This document shows, one piece after another, positions 13,950 through 22,895 of a DNA stretch of 30,083 bases; within the stretch, counting starts at the first letter, position 1, and every line of letters starts with the position of its first letter. This DNA is from DATFXF01 sp035258565 (GTDB lineage Bacteria; Acidobacteriota; Terriglobia; Acidiferrales; UBA7541), in the NCBI GenBank assembly GCA_035258565.1, contig DATFXF010000339.1:1-30083 (forward strand), in the 5' to 3' direction. The notes under the pieces are model-generated. The model was not told the origin of the DNA, did no database searches, and saw nothing but the letters and a program-made list of their open reading frames with translations. Position numbers and translations under genes: made by a program.

Positions 13950-14906
13950 TCACTTGACTCCGACCTGGAAGAACTGCCCCATGCGGCGGAATTTCTCGTA
14001 GCGGCGGTCAAGTAACTCCGACATCGGCACGCGCAGCAATTCGTCCAGCGAGCGCTCCAGGACGGGCTCGAGTTGTGCGGCGGCGGCTTGGTGGTCTAAA
14101 TGCGCACCGCCCTCCGGTTCAGCTACGATCTCGTCCACCAGACCCAACTCCAGCAGGTCCGGCGCCGTAATTTTCAGGGCCGCGGCCGCACGCTCCGCCT
14201 GCGCGGCATCGCGCCACATGATGGAGGCACAACCTTCCGGAGAGATCACCGAATAGATGGCGTTTTCGAGGATGTTCACCTTGTCGCCCACGGCGATGGC
14301 TAGGGCGCCCCCCGAGCCGCCTTCGCCCGTCACGGTGACAATGATCGGCACAGGCAGCCGCGCCATTTCGCGCAAGTTGTATGCGATGGCTTCGGCCTGG
14401 CCGCGCTCTTCTGCGTCGATACCGGGATAGGCGCCGGGGGTGTCAATGAACGTAAAGATCGGCCGGCCAAACTTCGCGGCAAGCTGCATGATGCGCAGGG
14501 CCTTCCGATAACCTTCCGGCTTCGGCATGCCGAAATTCCGCATCAGTTTCTGTTTTGTGTCGCGGCCCTTCTGGTGTCCGATGACGGCCACCGCCCGGCC
14601 GTGAAAGCGCCCCATGCCGGCGACGACCGCCGGGTCGTCGCCAAAGGATCGGTCGCCATGGAGCTCGTAGAAAGGTTCAAAAAGGAAGGTCACATAGTCG
14701 AGCGTGTACGGCCGCTGCGGGTGCCGCGAGAGTTGCGTGCGCTGCCAGGGCCCCAGATGGGCATAGAAGTCGCGCTTGAGCTCATGGATCTCGCGCCGCA
14801 GCCGGGCCAGCTCGGCCTCGGATGCATCGGTGGTCCCGCGGCGCCGGAGCTCCTCGACGTCCTTCTCGAGCCGATGGATCTTCCGTTTGCGGCGTCGGAG
14901 GTCCAT
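13950..14906 (-). CDS. accA: Acetyl-CoA carboxylase carboxyltransferase subunit alpha
   Basis: A 318-residue subunit that, with AccD, moves the carboxyl group from biotin to acetyl-CoA in the first step of fatty acid synthesis. Full-length match: coiled N-terminus (MDLRRRKRKIHRLEKDVEELRR), HPQRPYTLDYV, NFGMPKPEGYRKALRIM, FIDTPGAYPG and the oxyanion-hole block GEGGSGGALAI. The ATG directly follows the dnaE stop (TAG then ATG), so it is probably translated by coupling. dnaE-accA adjacency is common in bacteria. accD is not in the window. Confidence 0.97.
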   Translation of the reverse strand: MDLRRRKRKIHRLEKDVEELRRRGTTDASEAELARLRREIHELKRDFYAHLGPWQRTQLSRHPQRPYTLDYVTFLFEPFYELHGDRSFGDDPAVVAGMGRFHGRAVAVIGHQKGRDTKQKLMRNFGMPKPEGYRKALRIMQLAAKFGRPIFTFIDTPGAYPGIDAEERGQAEAIAYNLREMARLPVPIIVTVTGEGGSGGALAIAVGDKVNILENAIYSVISPEGCASIMWRDAAQAERAAAALKITAPDLLELGLVDEIVAEPEGGAHLDHQAAAAQLEPVLERSLDELLRVPMSELLDRRYEKFRRMGQFFQVGVK

Positions 14907-17900
14907 CTAGTGCAAGACCTCTACGGCATCGAGCCCACACATCTCGCGCACCGCTTCGACCAGCGTGCGGTCAGGACGCACGCGCTGGTGCGCTTCGAGA
15001 GTGGCCACGGAGCCGTCCGGCGAGAGCAGTTCGAAGGTCACCGGGCAGGCCCCCGGCCGGCTGGAAAACAGCTCCTGCAGACGATCGAGGGTGAATTCGT
15101 CCATTCTGCCGAGGTCCACGCGCACGCGCATCAGGCTGGGCGCGGGCCCAGTGACGTCTTCGAGTGACTGGGCGTCCATCACCACCACGCGTGTCCCGAC
15201 TTCCTCTACGCTCACGCGCCCCCTGATGAGCAGGGGTGTCCCCGCGCGCAGGATTCCTTCCAGGCGCGCAAACGCCTCCGGAAAAGCGAGTAGCTCGAGC
15301 ATGCCGCTCATGTCCTGTAGGGTGAGAATGGCCCAGCGGTCGCCCCGGCGAGAGCGCATGGAGCGCATGTTCACGAGGATCCCGGCGACCGAGATCTCCT
15401 CGCCGGAACGCCGTCCTTCCATGGTGCCGAGGTCGACCACGGACAGTTCCTTCAAGCGCCCTGCGTGCTTTGCCAGTGGGTGGCCGGAGATATAAAAGCC
15501 GAGGGTGGCGTGCTCCGCAGCGAGCAATTCGTGCTCGGGCCACTCCTCGAGGTCCGGCAATAGCTCGTTCGCCAGCAGCGTCTCGGTGGGCTGGGCTCCC
15601 CCCGCGGCGAACAAGCCGTGCTGCTTGCTGGCGCGCTCGCGTTGCCCCCTTTGCGCGCGCTCGATCGAGCGGTCAATCACCGCATAGAGCTGCGCTCGCC
15701 GCGCGCCAAGCGAGTCCATTGCGCCCGACTTGATCAAACTCTCGAGCACGCGCCGATTCAGCAGCCGCGTATCGACCACACCACAGAACTCGAAGATCGA
15801 ACGGAAGCGACCGAGCTCTTGGCGCGCTTCGAGGATTCCCCTGACGGTGTTTTCGCCGACATTCTTGATCGCGCGCAGGCCGAAGCGGATCGCCTCACCA
15901 AGGGGGGTGAAGTCCACATCGCTGGTGTTGACGTCGGGCGGCAATACCGTGATGCCCATGCCGCGCGCTTCGTTGATGTACTTCACCACCTTGTCCGTGT
16001 TGCCTGTCTCGGAGGTGAGCAAAGCGGCCATGAATTCGACCGGATAATGTGTTTTTAGATAAGCGGTCTGGTAGGCCAGCAGCGCGTAGGCGCAAGAGTG
16101 AGACTTATTGAAGCCATAGCCGGCGAACTCGGCCATGAGGTCGAAGATCCGCTCCGCCTTTTTCGCCGGGATCTTCATCACACGGCAGCCGGCAACAAAC
16201 TTCTCCCGCTGCGCCGCCATCTCCTCCCGTTTCTTTTTGCCCATCGCGCGTCGGAGAATGTCTGCTTCGCCCAAAGAAAAACCCGCCAGCCGATTGGCGA
16301 TCTGCATCACTTGTTCCTGGTACAGAATGACTCCGTAGGTCTCTTCGAGAATCTCTTTGAGCTCCGGGAGCTCGTAGGTGACGTGCCTGCGTCCCTGCTT
16401 GCGATTGATGAAGTCGTCGATCATGCCACCCTGAATCGGTCCCGGGCGGTAGAGGGCGTTTAGCGCGGTCAGGTCTTCGAGCCGCGAGGGCCGGTAGCGG
16501 CGGAGGATGTCGCGCATGCCATGCGATTCAAACTGGAAGATGGCGGTCGTATCGCCCCGAGCAAAGAGCTTGTAGGTTTCCTGGTCCTCGAGCGGCAAAT
16601 CGTCCAACTCGATCTGGATACCGCGGTTCTGGGCCACGAGTTTCACCGTGTCGTGGAGCACGGTGAGAGTGGTCAGTCCGAGGAAGTCCATCTTCAGCAG
16701 GCCGAGGCGCTCGAGCGCATTCATGTCGTATTGCGTGGTAATTTCGTCGCGGTTCGTCTTGTAGAGGGGAACGATCTCGGCGAGCGGCTGCGGTGAGACC
16801 ACCACCCCGGCGGCATGCGTCGAGGCATGGCGCGCCAGACCTTCCAGGCGCTGCGCCACCTCCAGCAGCTCGCGGACGGGCTCGTCGCGCTGTGCCTCGG
16901 AGCGAAGCTGGGGCGACTGCTGGAGGGCATCCCGGAGCGTGATATTCAACTGGTTCGGAACCAGTTTGGCCAGGCGATCCACTTCCCCGTAGGGTATGTC
17001 CAGCGCGCGGCCCACATCCTTGATCGCTGCCTTGGCCGCCATGGTGCCGAAGGTAATGATCTGAGCCACGTTGTCGCGGCCGTACTGGCGAGTGACGTAA
17101 TCAATGACTTCGCCGCGGCGCCGCACGCAAAAGTCGATGTCGATATCCGGCAGTGAGACGCGCTCCGGATTGAGGAAGCGCTCGAAGAGCAGCCCGTATT
17201 GCAAGGGGTCCACGTCGGTGATTTCGAGTGCGTAGCTCGCCAGGCTGCCTGCTGCCGACCCGCGCCCCGGCCCTACCGGCACGCCCTGGGCGCGCGCATA
17301 ACGAATGAAATCCCAAACGATCAGGAAGTAGCTGGCGAAGCGCATCTTCTGAATCGTCGCGATTTCTTGGGACAACCGGCGCTCGTACTCCGCGAGCGGA
17401 TGACGCAGCAGACCCTTTTTCTCGAGCGTCTCCAGGTGCTTCAGGCGCTCGGCAAATCCTCGCCGCACCACGGTTTCAAAATAGCTGTCCAGCGTGTGCC
17501 CGGCGGGCACGCGAAACTCCGGAAAGGGGTTTCCGACGCGCTCGATTTTCACGTTGCAGCGTTCGGCAATGGCCACGGTGCGCTCGAGCGCGTCCGGCAA
17601 CTCGCGGAAGACCTGCGCCATCTCTGCGGCAGTCTTGAAATAGAACTGGTCAGTGGCGAACTTCATGCGCTGGGGATCGCTCATTGTCTTGCCGGTTTGA
17701 ATGCACAGCAGGACTTCCTGCGCGCGCGCATCGGCCTGGGTCAGATAGTGGCAATCGTTTGTGGCCACCAGCGGGATGCCGGTTTCCCGCGAGAGCCGCA
17801 CCAGCTCCTGGTTGACGCGCCGCTCGACTTCAATGCCCTGATCCTGCACTTCGAGGAAGAAACTGCCCTTGCCGAAGATGTCGCGAAGCCGGTAGGCGGA

Positions 17901-18443
17901 CTCCCGCGCTTGCTCATAACGTTCTTCGACCAGCGCGTCGGCGACAGCCCCTCGCAGGCAGGCGGAAAGAGCAATGAGGCCCCGGCTGTGCTTGGCCAGA
18001 AGGTCGTAATCAATGCGGGGCTTGTAATAGAAGCCTTCCAGGAAGCCCGCCGAAGCGAGCTGCAGGAGATTGCGGTAGCCCTCGGTCGTCTCCGAGAGTA
18101 GCAACAGATGGTTTGTGCCGCGTGTGGGCTCGGCACCCTCCATTGCCGCCCTGGGCTCCGCACCGGTACGCGTCGTGCCTGGCTCAATGCCCGGGGTGGA
18201 TCCGCGATCATGCCGGCTGCCCCGCGCCACATAGACCTCGCAGCCGATCAGCGGCTTGACCCCGTGAGTTACGGCCTCATGGTAGAAATTCGCCGCGGCA
18301 AACAGGTTGCCATGGTCGGTGACGGCCACCGCAGGCATGCCGCGCCGCGCTGTCTCCTTCACAAGTTCGGTGATTCCGCAGGCGCCGTCTAGCAGACTGT
18401 AGTCGGTATGGAGGTGCAGGTGAACGAAGCGGAGCGGTCCCAT
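14907..18443 (-). CDS. dnaE: DNA polymerase III subunit alpha
   Basis: The 1178-residue replicative polymerase. Domains in order: PHP (HLHLHTDYS at 8-16, VTDHGNL, GCEVYV; metal-site residues look largely kept), polymerase core with GPGRGSAAGS (391-400) and the catalytic PDIDID (432-437), helix-hairpin-helix region, and a C-terminal OB fold (about 1005-1085, ISVAGILVNMRS). An insertion at about 81-110, rich in G, E, P and T, interrupts the PHP domain. The start is ATG at 18443, just before the conserved PHP strand; no ribosome site precedes it and a -10-like element ends 9 bases upstream, so the message may be leaderless. Followed directly by accA. Confidence 0.97.
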   Translation of the reverse strand: MGPLRFVHLHLHTDYSLLDGACGITELVKETARRGMPAVAVTDHGNLFAAANFYHEAVTHGVKPLIGCEVYVARGSRHDRGSTPGIEPGTTRTGAEPRAAMEGAEPTRGTNHLLLLSETTEGYRNLLQLASAGFLEGFYYKPRIDYDLLAKHSRGLIALSACLRGAVADALVEERYEQARESAYRLRDIFGKGSFFLEVQDQGIEVERRVNQELVRLSRETGIPLVATNDCHYLTQADARAQEVLLCIQTGKTMSDPQRMKFATDQFYFKTAAEMAQVFRELPDALERTVAIAERCNVKIERVGNPFPEFRVPAGHTLDSYFETVVRRGFAERLKHLETLEKKGLLRHPLAEYERRLSQEIATIQKMRFASYFLIVWDFIRYARAQGVPVGPGRGSAAGSLASYALEITDVDPLQYGLLFERFLNPERVSLPDIDIDFCVRRRGEVIDYVTRQYGRDNVAQIITFGTMAAKAAIKDVGRALDIPYGEVDRLAKLVPNQLNITLRDALQQSPQLRSEAQRDEPVRELLEVAQRLEGLARHASTHAAGVVVSPQPLAEIVPLYKTNRDEITTQYDMNALERLGLLKMDFLGLTTLTVLHDTVKLVAQNRGIQIELDDLPLEDQETYKLFARGDTTAIFQFESHGMRDILRRYRPSRLEDLTALNALYRPGPIQGGMIDDFINRKQGRRHVTYELPELKEILEETYGVILYQEQVMQIANRLAGFSLGEADILRRAMGKKKREEMAAQREKFVAGCRVMKIPAKKAERIFDLMAEFAGYGFNKSHSCAYALLAYQTAYLKTHYPVEFMAALLTSETGNTDKVVKYINEARGMGITVLPPDVNTSDVDFTPLGEAIRFGLRAIKNVGENTVRGILEARQELGRFRSIFEFCGVVDTRLLNRRVLESLIKSGAMDSLGARRAQLYAVIDRSIERAQRGQRERASKQHGLFAAGGAQPTETLLANELLPDLEEWPEHELLAAEHATLGFYISGHPLAKHAGRLKELSVVDLGTMEGRRSGEEISVAGILVNMRSMRSRRGDRWAILTLQDMSGMLELLAFPEAFARLEGILRAGTPLLIRGRVSVEEVGTRVVVMDAQSLEDVTGPAPSLMRVRVDLGRMDEFTLDRLQELFSSRPGACPVTFELLSPDGSVATLEAHQRVRPDRTLVEAVREMCGLDAVEVLH

Positions 18444-18451
18444 GCCCGGCT

Positions 18452-18480
18452 ATTCTAGACCGCTCGGAGAGAATTGAAAA
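18452..18480 (-). promoter_or_regulatory. Candidate promoter giving a near-leaderless dnaE mRNA
   Basis: On the minus strand there is TTTTCA (18480-18475; 4 of 6), a 17-base spacer, and TAGAAT (18457-18452; 5 of 6). The predicted start, near 18445, is only about two bases before the dnaE ATG at 18443. It lies in the 72-base gap after cca. Confidence 0.45.
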
Positions 18481-18515
18481 GCTGCCGCACGCCAGCAGAA
18501 TCGAGCCCCGCGGAT

Positions 18516-20183
18516 TTAGCGGTGCCCTGCTTTCTTGTGCGGTTTGCGGCGTGGTTTCCCGACTGCCGCATGGCGCGGCTCAGCGCGAGCGCGCTTCGCC
18601 TCTCTCGGGGGCTTGCTAGGCGGCCTCGCGACCTTCTCGGGCGAGCCTCGAGACAGGACGGCGGGGGCGGCCTTCGCCGGTTCTGCGGCTTTGTATGGGG
18701 CACCTTTGCCTGCCGCCTCCGCGCCTCTTGGCAGAGCCTCTTCGGATGTCGCGGCAGCGGTTCCCTCCTCCGTCGCTCGAGCCGGAGCGGTGGCCGCGTC
18801 GGCCTCGGCTTTCTCCGTGGTTACTTTCTTCTTGGCGGCCTTGGAAGTCTTCGGGGCGGGCTTCTTCTTTTCCTCTTTGATCTTCTTCTTCGGTGGCTCC
18901 TTGATGCCGGCAAGCTTGCGCAGGAGCCTGATGCGATCCTCCGCGTTGCGGCCTTTTCCAAGGAGCTGAAGTTGGAAGAGATCTTCTAGCACCCGGTCGA
19001 ACTTCGGTCCGCGCGGCAGGCCCAGTCCCTCGAGCTCGGTGGCCACGGACGGCAGGCCCTGCCGCAACGGCCGCCACTTGTAGAGGAAGGTGCGGATCTT
19101 CCCCAGTGCTTTGGCGTTTGAAAATTCAGCCAGGGTGTAGGCCAGCAACTCAAGCGGCACTCTTTCGAGGAAGTCGTAGGCCTCGCGCGGCGCAGCAGTT
19201 TTCCGGCTCGCGAGCACCTTGACGAATTTCTTGGCTTCAGCTTCCAGGTGCAGGACCGCGTCCCGCTCGTGGGCAGGAGACTCCATCCGTGCCAGGGCCC
19301 CGCTTCGTTCCCGCGATTTCAGCCGCCCCAGGAGCGCGTGCGTCGCTGGGGCAAACAGGCGCGGCCGGTAACCGGCGCCGACCAAGTCCTCGCGCACACG
19401 CACGAGACGCTGGAGTGCATCGTAGTGCGGATGCCGGCGAGCAAGTTGCGGATGGATGGCACCGACGAGGCCGTGCGCTTCCCAGGATTTCAGAATTGCC
19501 GCCGGCCTTTCTTCCCGCGCGAGCTGCCGAACCTCCTTGCCGACCTCCTCGGGCGGGATAGTTTCATGGAGACCACGCTCCATGGCTAGCGCGAACCATT
19601 CGGCGGTGCGGGCTTCCATCTTGAAGCCCATGCGGGTGCAGTATCGCAGCACGCGCAGCAGGCGTACCGGTTGGTTCGTGAAGCTGTGAATGGAGAGCGC
19701 GCGGATCTCGTGCTTTTCTAGGTCCGCGAGGCCGTTGGTCGGGTCGAGCAACAGTCCGCGTGATGCCGGGTTCAAGGAGATGGCAATGGCGTTCAGTGAG
19801 AAGTCGCGCCGACGCAGATCCTCCATCACCGTCGACCACCGAATCTCGGGCTTGGTGCCCGGGCGGTGATAGACGTCGTCGCGTGCCGCGGCGATGCTGC
19901 CGTCCACGTCCCCGGCGAAAATCAACTCGATGTGGCGCAGCCGCTCGTCCTCGGAGAGAAGCCGCGCGCCGCCCTTTTCGAGCTCGCGGGCAACCCGCGA
20001 GGGATTGCCTTCCAGCACAAAGTCCAGATCACGGATGGGCATCCCTGAAATCAGGTCGCGTACGGCCCCGCCGACCAGATAGATGTTGGCTTCCTCGGCG
20101 GCAGCCAGCTCCTGCACGCGCATGACCGCGGCCCGCTGCTCCGCCGAAAGCCGGCTCTCCAGCAAGAACATGTAGTCAGGCAT
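18516..20183 (-). CDS. cca: CCA tRNA nucleotidyltransferase / poly(A) polymerase family with long basic tail
   Basis: A 555-residue class II nucleotidyltransferase that adds or repairs the tRNA 3' CCA end, or less likely polyadenylates RNA. Catalytic features are LVGGAVRD (36-43), the metal-binding pair in RDLDFV (51-56), RRDFSLNAIA (125-134) and the RLLRVLRY helix. The helical tRNA-binding part runs to about 428. Beyond it, residues 429-555 are a low-complexity Lys/Ala/Pro/Glu tail (EPPKKKIKEEKKKPAPKTSK at its start, PRRKPHKKAGHR at its end), not part of the family fold. No HD domain is visible. The start is ATG with GGGAG about 5 bases upstream. Confidence 0.9.
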   Translation of the reverse strand: MPDYMFLLESRLSAEQRAAVMRVQELAAAEEANIYLVGGAVRDLISGMPIRDLDFVLEGNPSRVARELEKGGARLLSEDERLRHIELIFAGDVDGSIAAARDDVYHRPGTKPEIRWSTVMEDLRRRDFSLNAIAISLNPASRGLLLDPTNGLADLEKHEIRALSIHSFTNQPVRLLRVLRYCTRMGFKMEARTAEWFALAMERGLHETIPPEEVGKEVRQLAREERPAAILKSWEAHGLVGAIHPQLARRHPHYDALQRLVRVREDLVGAGYRPRLFAPATHALLGRLKSRERSGALARMESPAHERDAVLHLEAEAKKFVKVLASRKTAAPREAYDFLERVPLELLAYTLAEFSNAKALGKIRTFLYKWRPLRQGLPSVATELEGLGLPRGPKFDRVLEDLFQLQLLGKGRNAEDRIRLLRKLAGIKEPPKKKIKEEKKKPAPKTSKAAKKKVTTEKAEADAATAPARATEEGTAAATSEEALPRGAEAAGKGAPYKAAEPAKAAPAVLSRGSPEKVARPPSKPPREAKRARAEPRHAAVGKPRRKPHKKAGHR

Positions 20184-20270
20184 TCGCTCTCCCGCTCTTC
20201 GCGTGCTTCTGCTGCTTCCTCGGATGCCCTGGCCGATCGAGTCGCCGATGCGCGGCTCGTGTGCACGACG

Positions 20271-21167
20271 TCATGCGCGCGGATGGTGCGCCTTGTAGAT
20301 GTGCTTCAAACGCTCCTCCACCACGTGGGTGTAAATCTGGGTAGTCGAGATGTCCGCATGACCCAACATCAACTGCACGGAGCGCAGATCAGCCCCGCCT
20401 TCGAGCAAGTGCGTCGCGAAGCTGTGTCGCAGCTTGTGCGGCGTCAGCTTGCTGCGCAGGCCGGCGCGCCTTCCATAGCTAGCTAGGATCTTCCACATGC
20501 CCACGCGGCTGAGCTGCCCGCCCTGCCGATTTACAAACAAGTACGGCCCGGGGGCAGCTCGGCGCCGGGCGCGAAGCAGCTCCGGCCGTGCCTCACGGAG
20601 GTAGTGTTCCACGGCCGCGAGTGCGCGGCGGCCGACCGGCACGAGGCGTTCCTTGTTTCCCTTCCCAAGGCAGCGCAGGCAGCCCATCTGCATCTCGAGG
20701 TCGCCCACGCGCAAGCCCACGGCCTCCGAAACACGCAGCCCGGTCGAATAGAGCAGTTCGAGCAGGGCCTTGTCGCGCGCGCCGAGAGTCGTGCGCGGGT
20801 CGGGAAGCTCGAGCAGGCGCTCGATTTCGTCCACCCGCAAGTAACTCGGCAGGCTCTTGCGCAACTTCGGCGAATCGAGGTTCAGGGTAGGGTCCGCACG
20901 CACCGCGCCTTCCCTCAGCGCGAACTTGAAGAAGTTCCGCAGGGTGACCAGATGACGCGCCACCGAACGGCTGTCGAGCTTCTGCCGGTAGAGGCTGGCG
21001 AGAAAGTCAACGATCTCCTCGCGGCGGACGGTCTCGAGACCCGAGCCGCATCTGCCCAGGAAGGCGGAGAACTTTTTCAAGTCGCGTTTGTAAGCAGCGA
21101 TCGTATTGGCAGCCAGTCCTTTCTCCACTCGTAGGTAGTTGAGGAAGGCATGGACGGAGCTCTCCAT
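20271..21167 (-). CDS. xerD: Tyrosine recombinase XerC/XerD
   Basis: A 298-residue site-specific recombinase, probably the chromosome-dimer-resolving Xer enzyme. The SAM-like N-terminal domain occupies about 1-90. Catalytic residues are all visible: R145 (TGLRVSEA), K169 (GKGNKER), H244 and R247 (TPHKLRHSF), H270 (MLGHADI) and nucleophile Y279 (TTQIYTH). ATG at 21167 is chosen over an open frame to 21371 because GGAG lies about 8 bases upstream and the longer version would overlap murJ. It starts 5 bases after the murJ stop, so it is operonic with it. XerC versus XerD cannot be settled from this sequence alone, and no mobile-element neighbours suggest an integrase. Confidence 0.9.
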   Translation of the reverse strand: MESSVHAFLNYLRVEKGLAANTIAAYKRDLKKFSAFLGRCGSGLETVRREEIVDFLASLYRQKLDSRSVARHLVTLRNFFKFALREGAVRADPTLNLDSPKLRKSLPSYLRVDEIERLLELPDPRTTLGARDKALLELLYSTGLRVSEAVGLRVGDLEMQMGCLRCLGKGNKERLVPVGRRALAAVEHYLREARPELLRARRRAAPGPYLFVNRQGGQLSRVGMWKILASYGRRAGLRSKLTPHKLRHSFATHLLEGGADLRSVQLMLGHADISTTQIYTHVVEERLKHIYKAHHPRA

Positions 21168-21172
21168 CGAAG

Positions 21173-22786
21173 CTACTCCATCATCGCCGGCGGACCCGCT
21201 TCTCGCCGGAGCGCAATGCCATAAACTTCTTCGATCTCCGGGCAGCGCAATACCCAGGCCAAAGTCAGATAGACCACTGTGGCACCCAAGATCAGTGCCA
21301 GGAAGATAGCAAGCTGCGGCAGAAATCGCGTGTAGCTCGAAAACTGGGAGAATCGCAGGCCCACCCAGCACAACGCCCCCATGGCCCCGGAGCAGGCCAG
21401 GATTTTCGAGAGCGAACCGAGCAGATCAAACGTACCCAGCCGGCCGTACCGCATACGGAAAATCGTGAACAGCATCAGGAAATTGAAGTACCCTGCGAAA
21501 GCGGTGGCTAAGGCGGGAGCCCCGTTCTGGAGCTTTTTGAGAAAATAGCCCAGGAAGAGCACATTCAGCAGGATGTTCAGCACTAGCGCATACGCTGCCA
21601 CCCAGACAGGTGTTTTTGTGTCCTTCGTCGAATAGAACGCCGGAACAATCAGCTTCACTGCGGCGAAGGCCGGAAGGCCTAGCGCGTAGTAGAGCAAGGC
21701 ACGGGCCGTGAGCCGCGTAGAGGCCGCCACGAATCGCCCGTGCTCGAACAGCACCCGAATAATCGGCTCGCGCAGAATGATCAGCCCCACCGCTGCGGGA
21801 ACGGTGATGAACGACACAATGCGCAGCGAGAACCCGAACGTCTTCTTGAGTGCGTCAATATCGCCCGCCGAGGCTTGATGTGACATCATCGGTAGAATCG
21901 CCGTAGCGACTGCGATGGCGTACCCGCCCAGCACAAGCTCCATCACCCGGTCGGCAACGTAGAGCGACGTCAGCGCGCCGGCCCCGACCAAGCCCTGCAT
22001 TCTGGCCGAAGTCGCAAAGATGGTGTCCACAAAGAAATTCACTTGGGAGATTCCGATTCCGAAAAAACCAGGCACCATCAGTCGCGCTACCGAGCGCACC
22101 CCAGGATGGGAAAACGAAACGCCGAAGTCAAATCGCATCCCTTGCCGGACCAGCAGCGGCACCTGCACCAGGAATTGCAGGGCGCCGCCGACGAGTACCC
22201 CGATCGCCAAGGCTACCGCGGGGTCGTGGAAATGCCGCCAAACAGCACTCACTGAAAAAACGATAATGGAAATGTTCAGTAGGATGGGCGTGGCGGCCGG
22301 CGGACCAAAGACATGAAAACAGTTCAGGATGGCCATGGCCAGTGCCGCCAGGCCGATGAAGAAAACATAGGGGAAGATGATGCGATTGAGATAAACGGCT
22401 TCGTCCCACTGAAACTGGCCCTTGCCGTAAAACGTAAACATGTGGACCACCGAGGGGGAAAAGACCATCCCCAGGACGGTAATGACGGCGAGGATGACGG
22501 CCAAGGTCCAAAACAATCGATGGGCGAACTCCCAAACCTCTTCGCGTGGCCTGTCCGCCATATACCCGGTGAAGACGGGGATGAAGGATGCGGTCATCGA
22601 GCCCTCGCCCACCAGCCGGCGGAGGAGGTTGGGGATGCGATAGGCCAGAACAAAGGAGTCCGCCGAAAGGGTGGTTCCCAGAAGCAGGGTGAGCCGCTGG
22701 TCGCGGATATACCCAAAAATGCGGCTGGCAACCGTAACCAGAGTGATAATCGAGGCGGACTTGAGGATCTGCTTCTTTTCAGTCAA
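21173..22786 (-). CDS. murJ: Lipid II flippase MurJ
   Basis: A 537-residue member of the MOP superfamily with about 14 membrane segments that moves the peptidoglycan precursor lipid II across the inner membrane. Family blocks visible are ASRIFGYIRDQ (20-30), AYRIPNLLRRLVGEG, SFIPVFTGY and an ALxYYALGLPAFA segment followed by ALGLPAFAAVKLIVPAFYST. The start codon is TTG at 22786 with no clear ribosome site; an in-frame stop lies shortly upstream, and starting here matches the normal N-terminus. First gene of the leftward block, divergent from the gene at 22896. Confidence 0.95.
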   Translation of the reverse strand: MTEKKQILKSASIITLVTVASRIFGYIRDQRLTLLLGTTLSADSFVLAYRIPNLLRRLVGEGSMTASFIPVFTGYMADRPREEVWEFAHRLFWTLAVILAVITVLGMVFSPSVVHMFTFYGKGQFQWDEAVYLNRIIFPYVFFIGLAALAMAILNCFHVFGPPAATPILLNISIIVFSVSAVWRHFHDPAVALAIGVLVGGALQFLVQVPLLVRQGMRFDFGVSFSHPGVRSVARLMVPGFFGIGISQVNFFVDTIFATSARMQGLVGAGALTSLYVADRVMELVLGGYAIAVATAILPMMSHQASAGDIDALKKTFGFSLRIVSFITVPAAVGLIILREPIIRVLFEHGRFVAASTRLTARALLYYALGLPAFAAVKLIVPAFYSTKDTKTPVWVAAYALVLNILLNVLFLGYFLKKLQNGAPALATAFAGYFNFLMLFTIFRMRYGRLGTFDLLGSLSKILACSGAMGALCWVGLRFSQFSSYTRFLPQLAIFLALILGATVVYLTLAWVLRCPEIEEVYGIALRREAGPPAMME

Positions 22787-22827
22787 GGGTTGGGGCCCCC
22801 GGGCCTAAGCCCCTGAAAACTAAACAC

Positions 22828-22856
22828 TTGACAGCATGGGGCACTCAACATAACAT
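22828..22856 (+). promoter_or_regulatory. Sigma70-like promoter for the gene at 22896
   Basis: Perfect -35 TTGACA (22828-22833), a 17-base spacer, and -10 TAACAT (22851-22856; 4 of 6 with the key TA and final T kept). The start would be near 22863, leaving about 33 bases of leader. It lies in the murJ / 22896 divergent gap. Confidence 0.6.
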
Positions 22857-22895
22857 AGTTTCGAAAGCTTGGCAATACCGCGCCGGACTTGCCTT

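Noticed and set aside
17199..18101. 300-codon plus-strand frame
   Set aside because: Antisense to dnaE, no recognisable domain or ribosome site.
20271..21167. Phage or integron integrase
   Set aside because: Catalytic residues fit any tyrosine recombinase, but the 298-residue length, murJ-linked position and lack of mobile-element genes or tRNA target favour Xer.
22787..22827. GC palindrome GGGGCCCCCGGGCC region near the murJ start as regulatory site
   Set aside because: It could form a hairpin, but there is no matching consensus, and it cannot be told from GC-rich chance.
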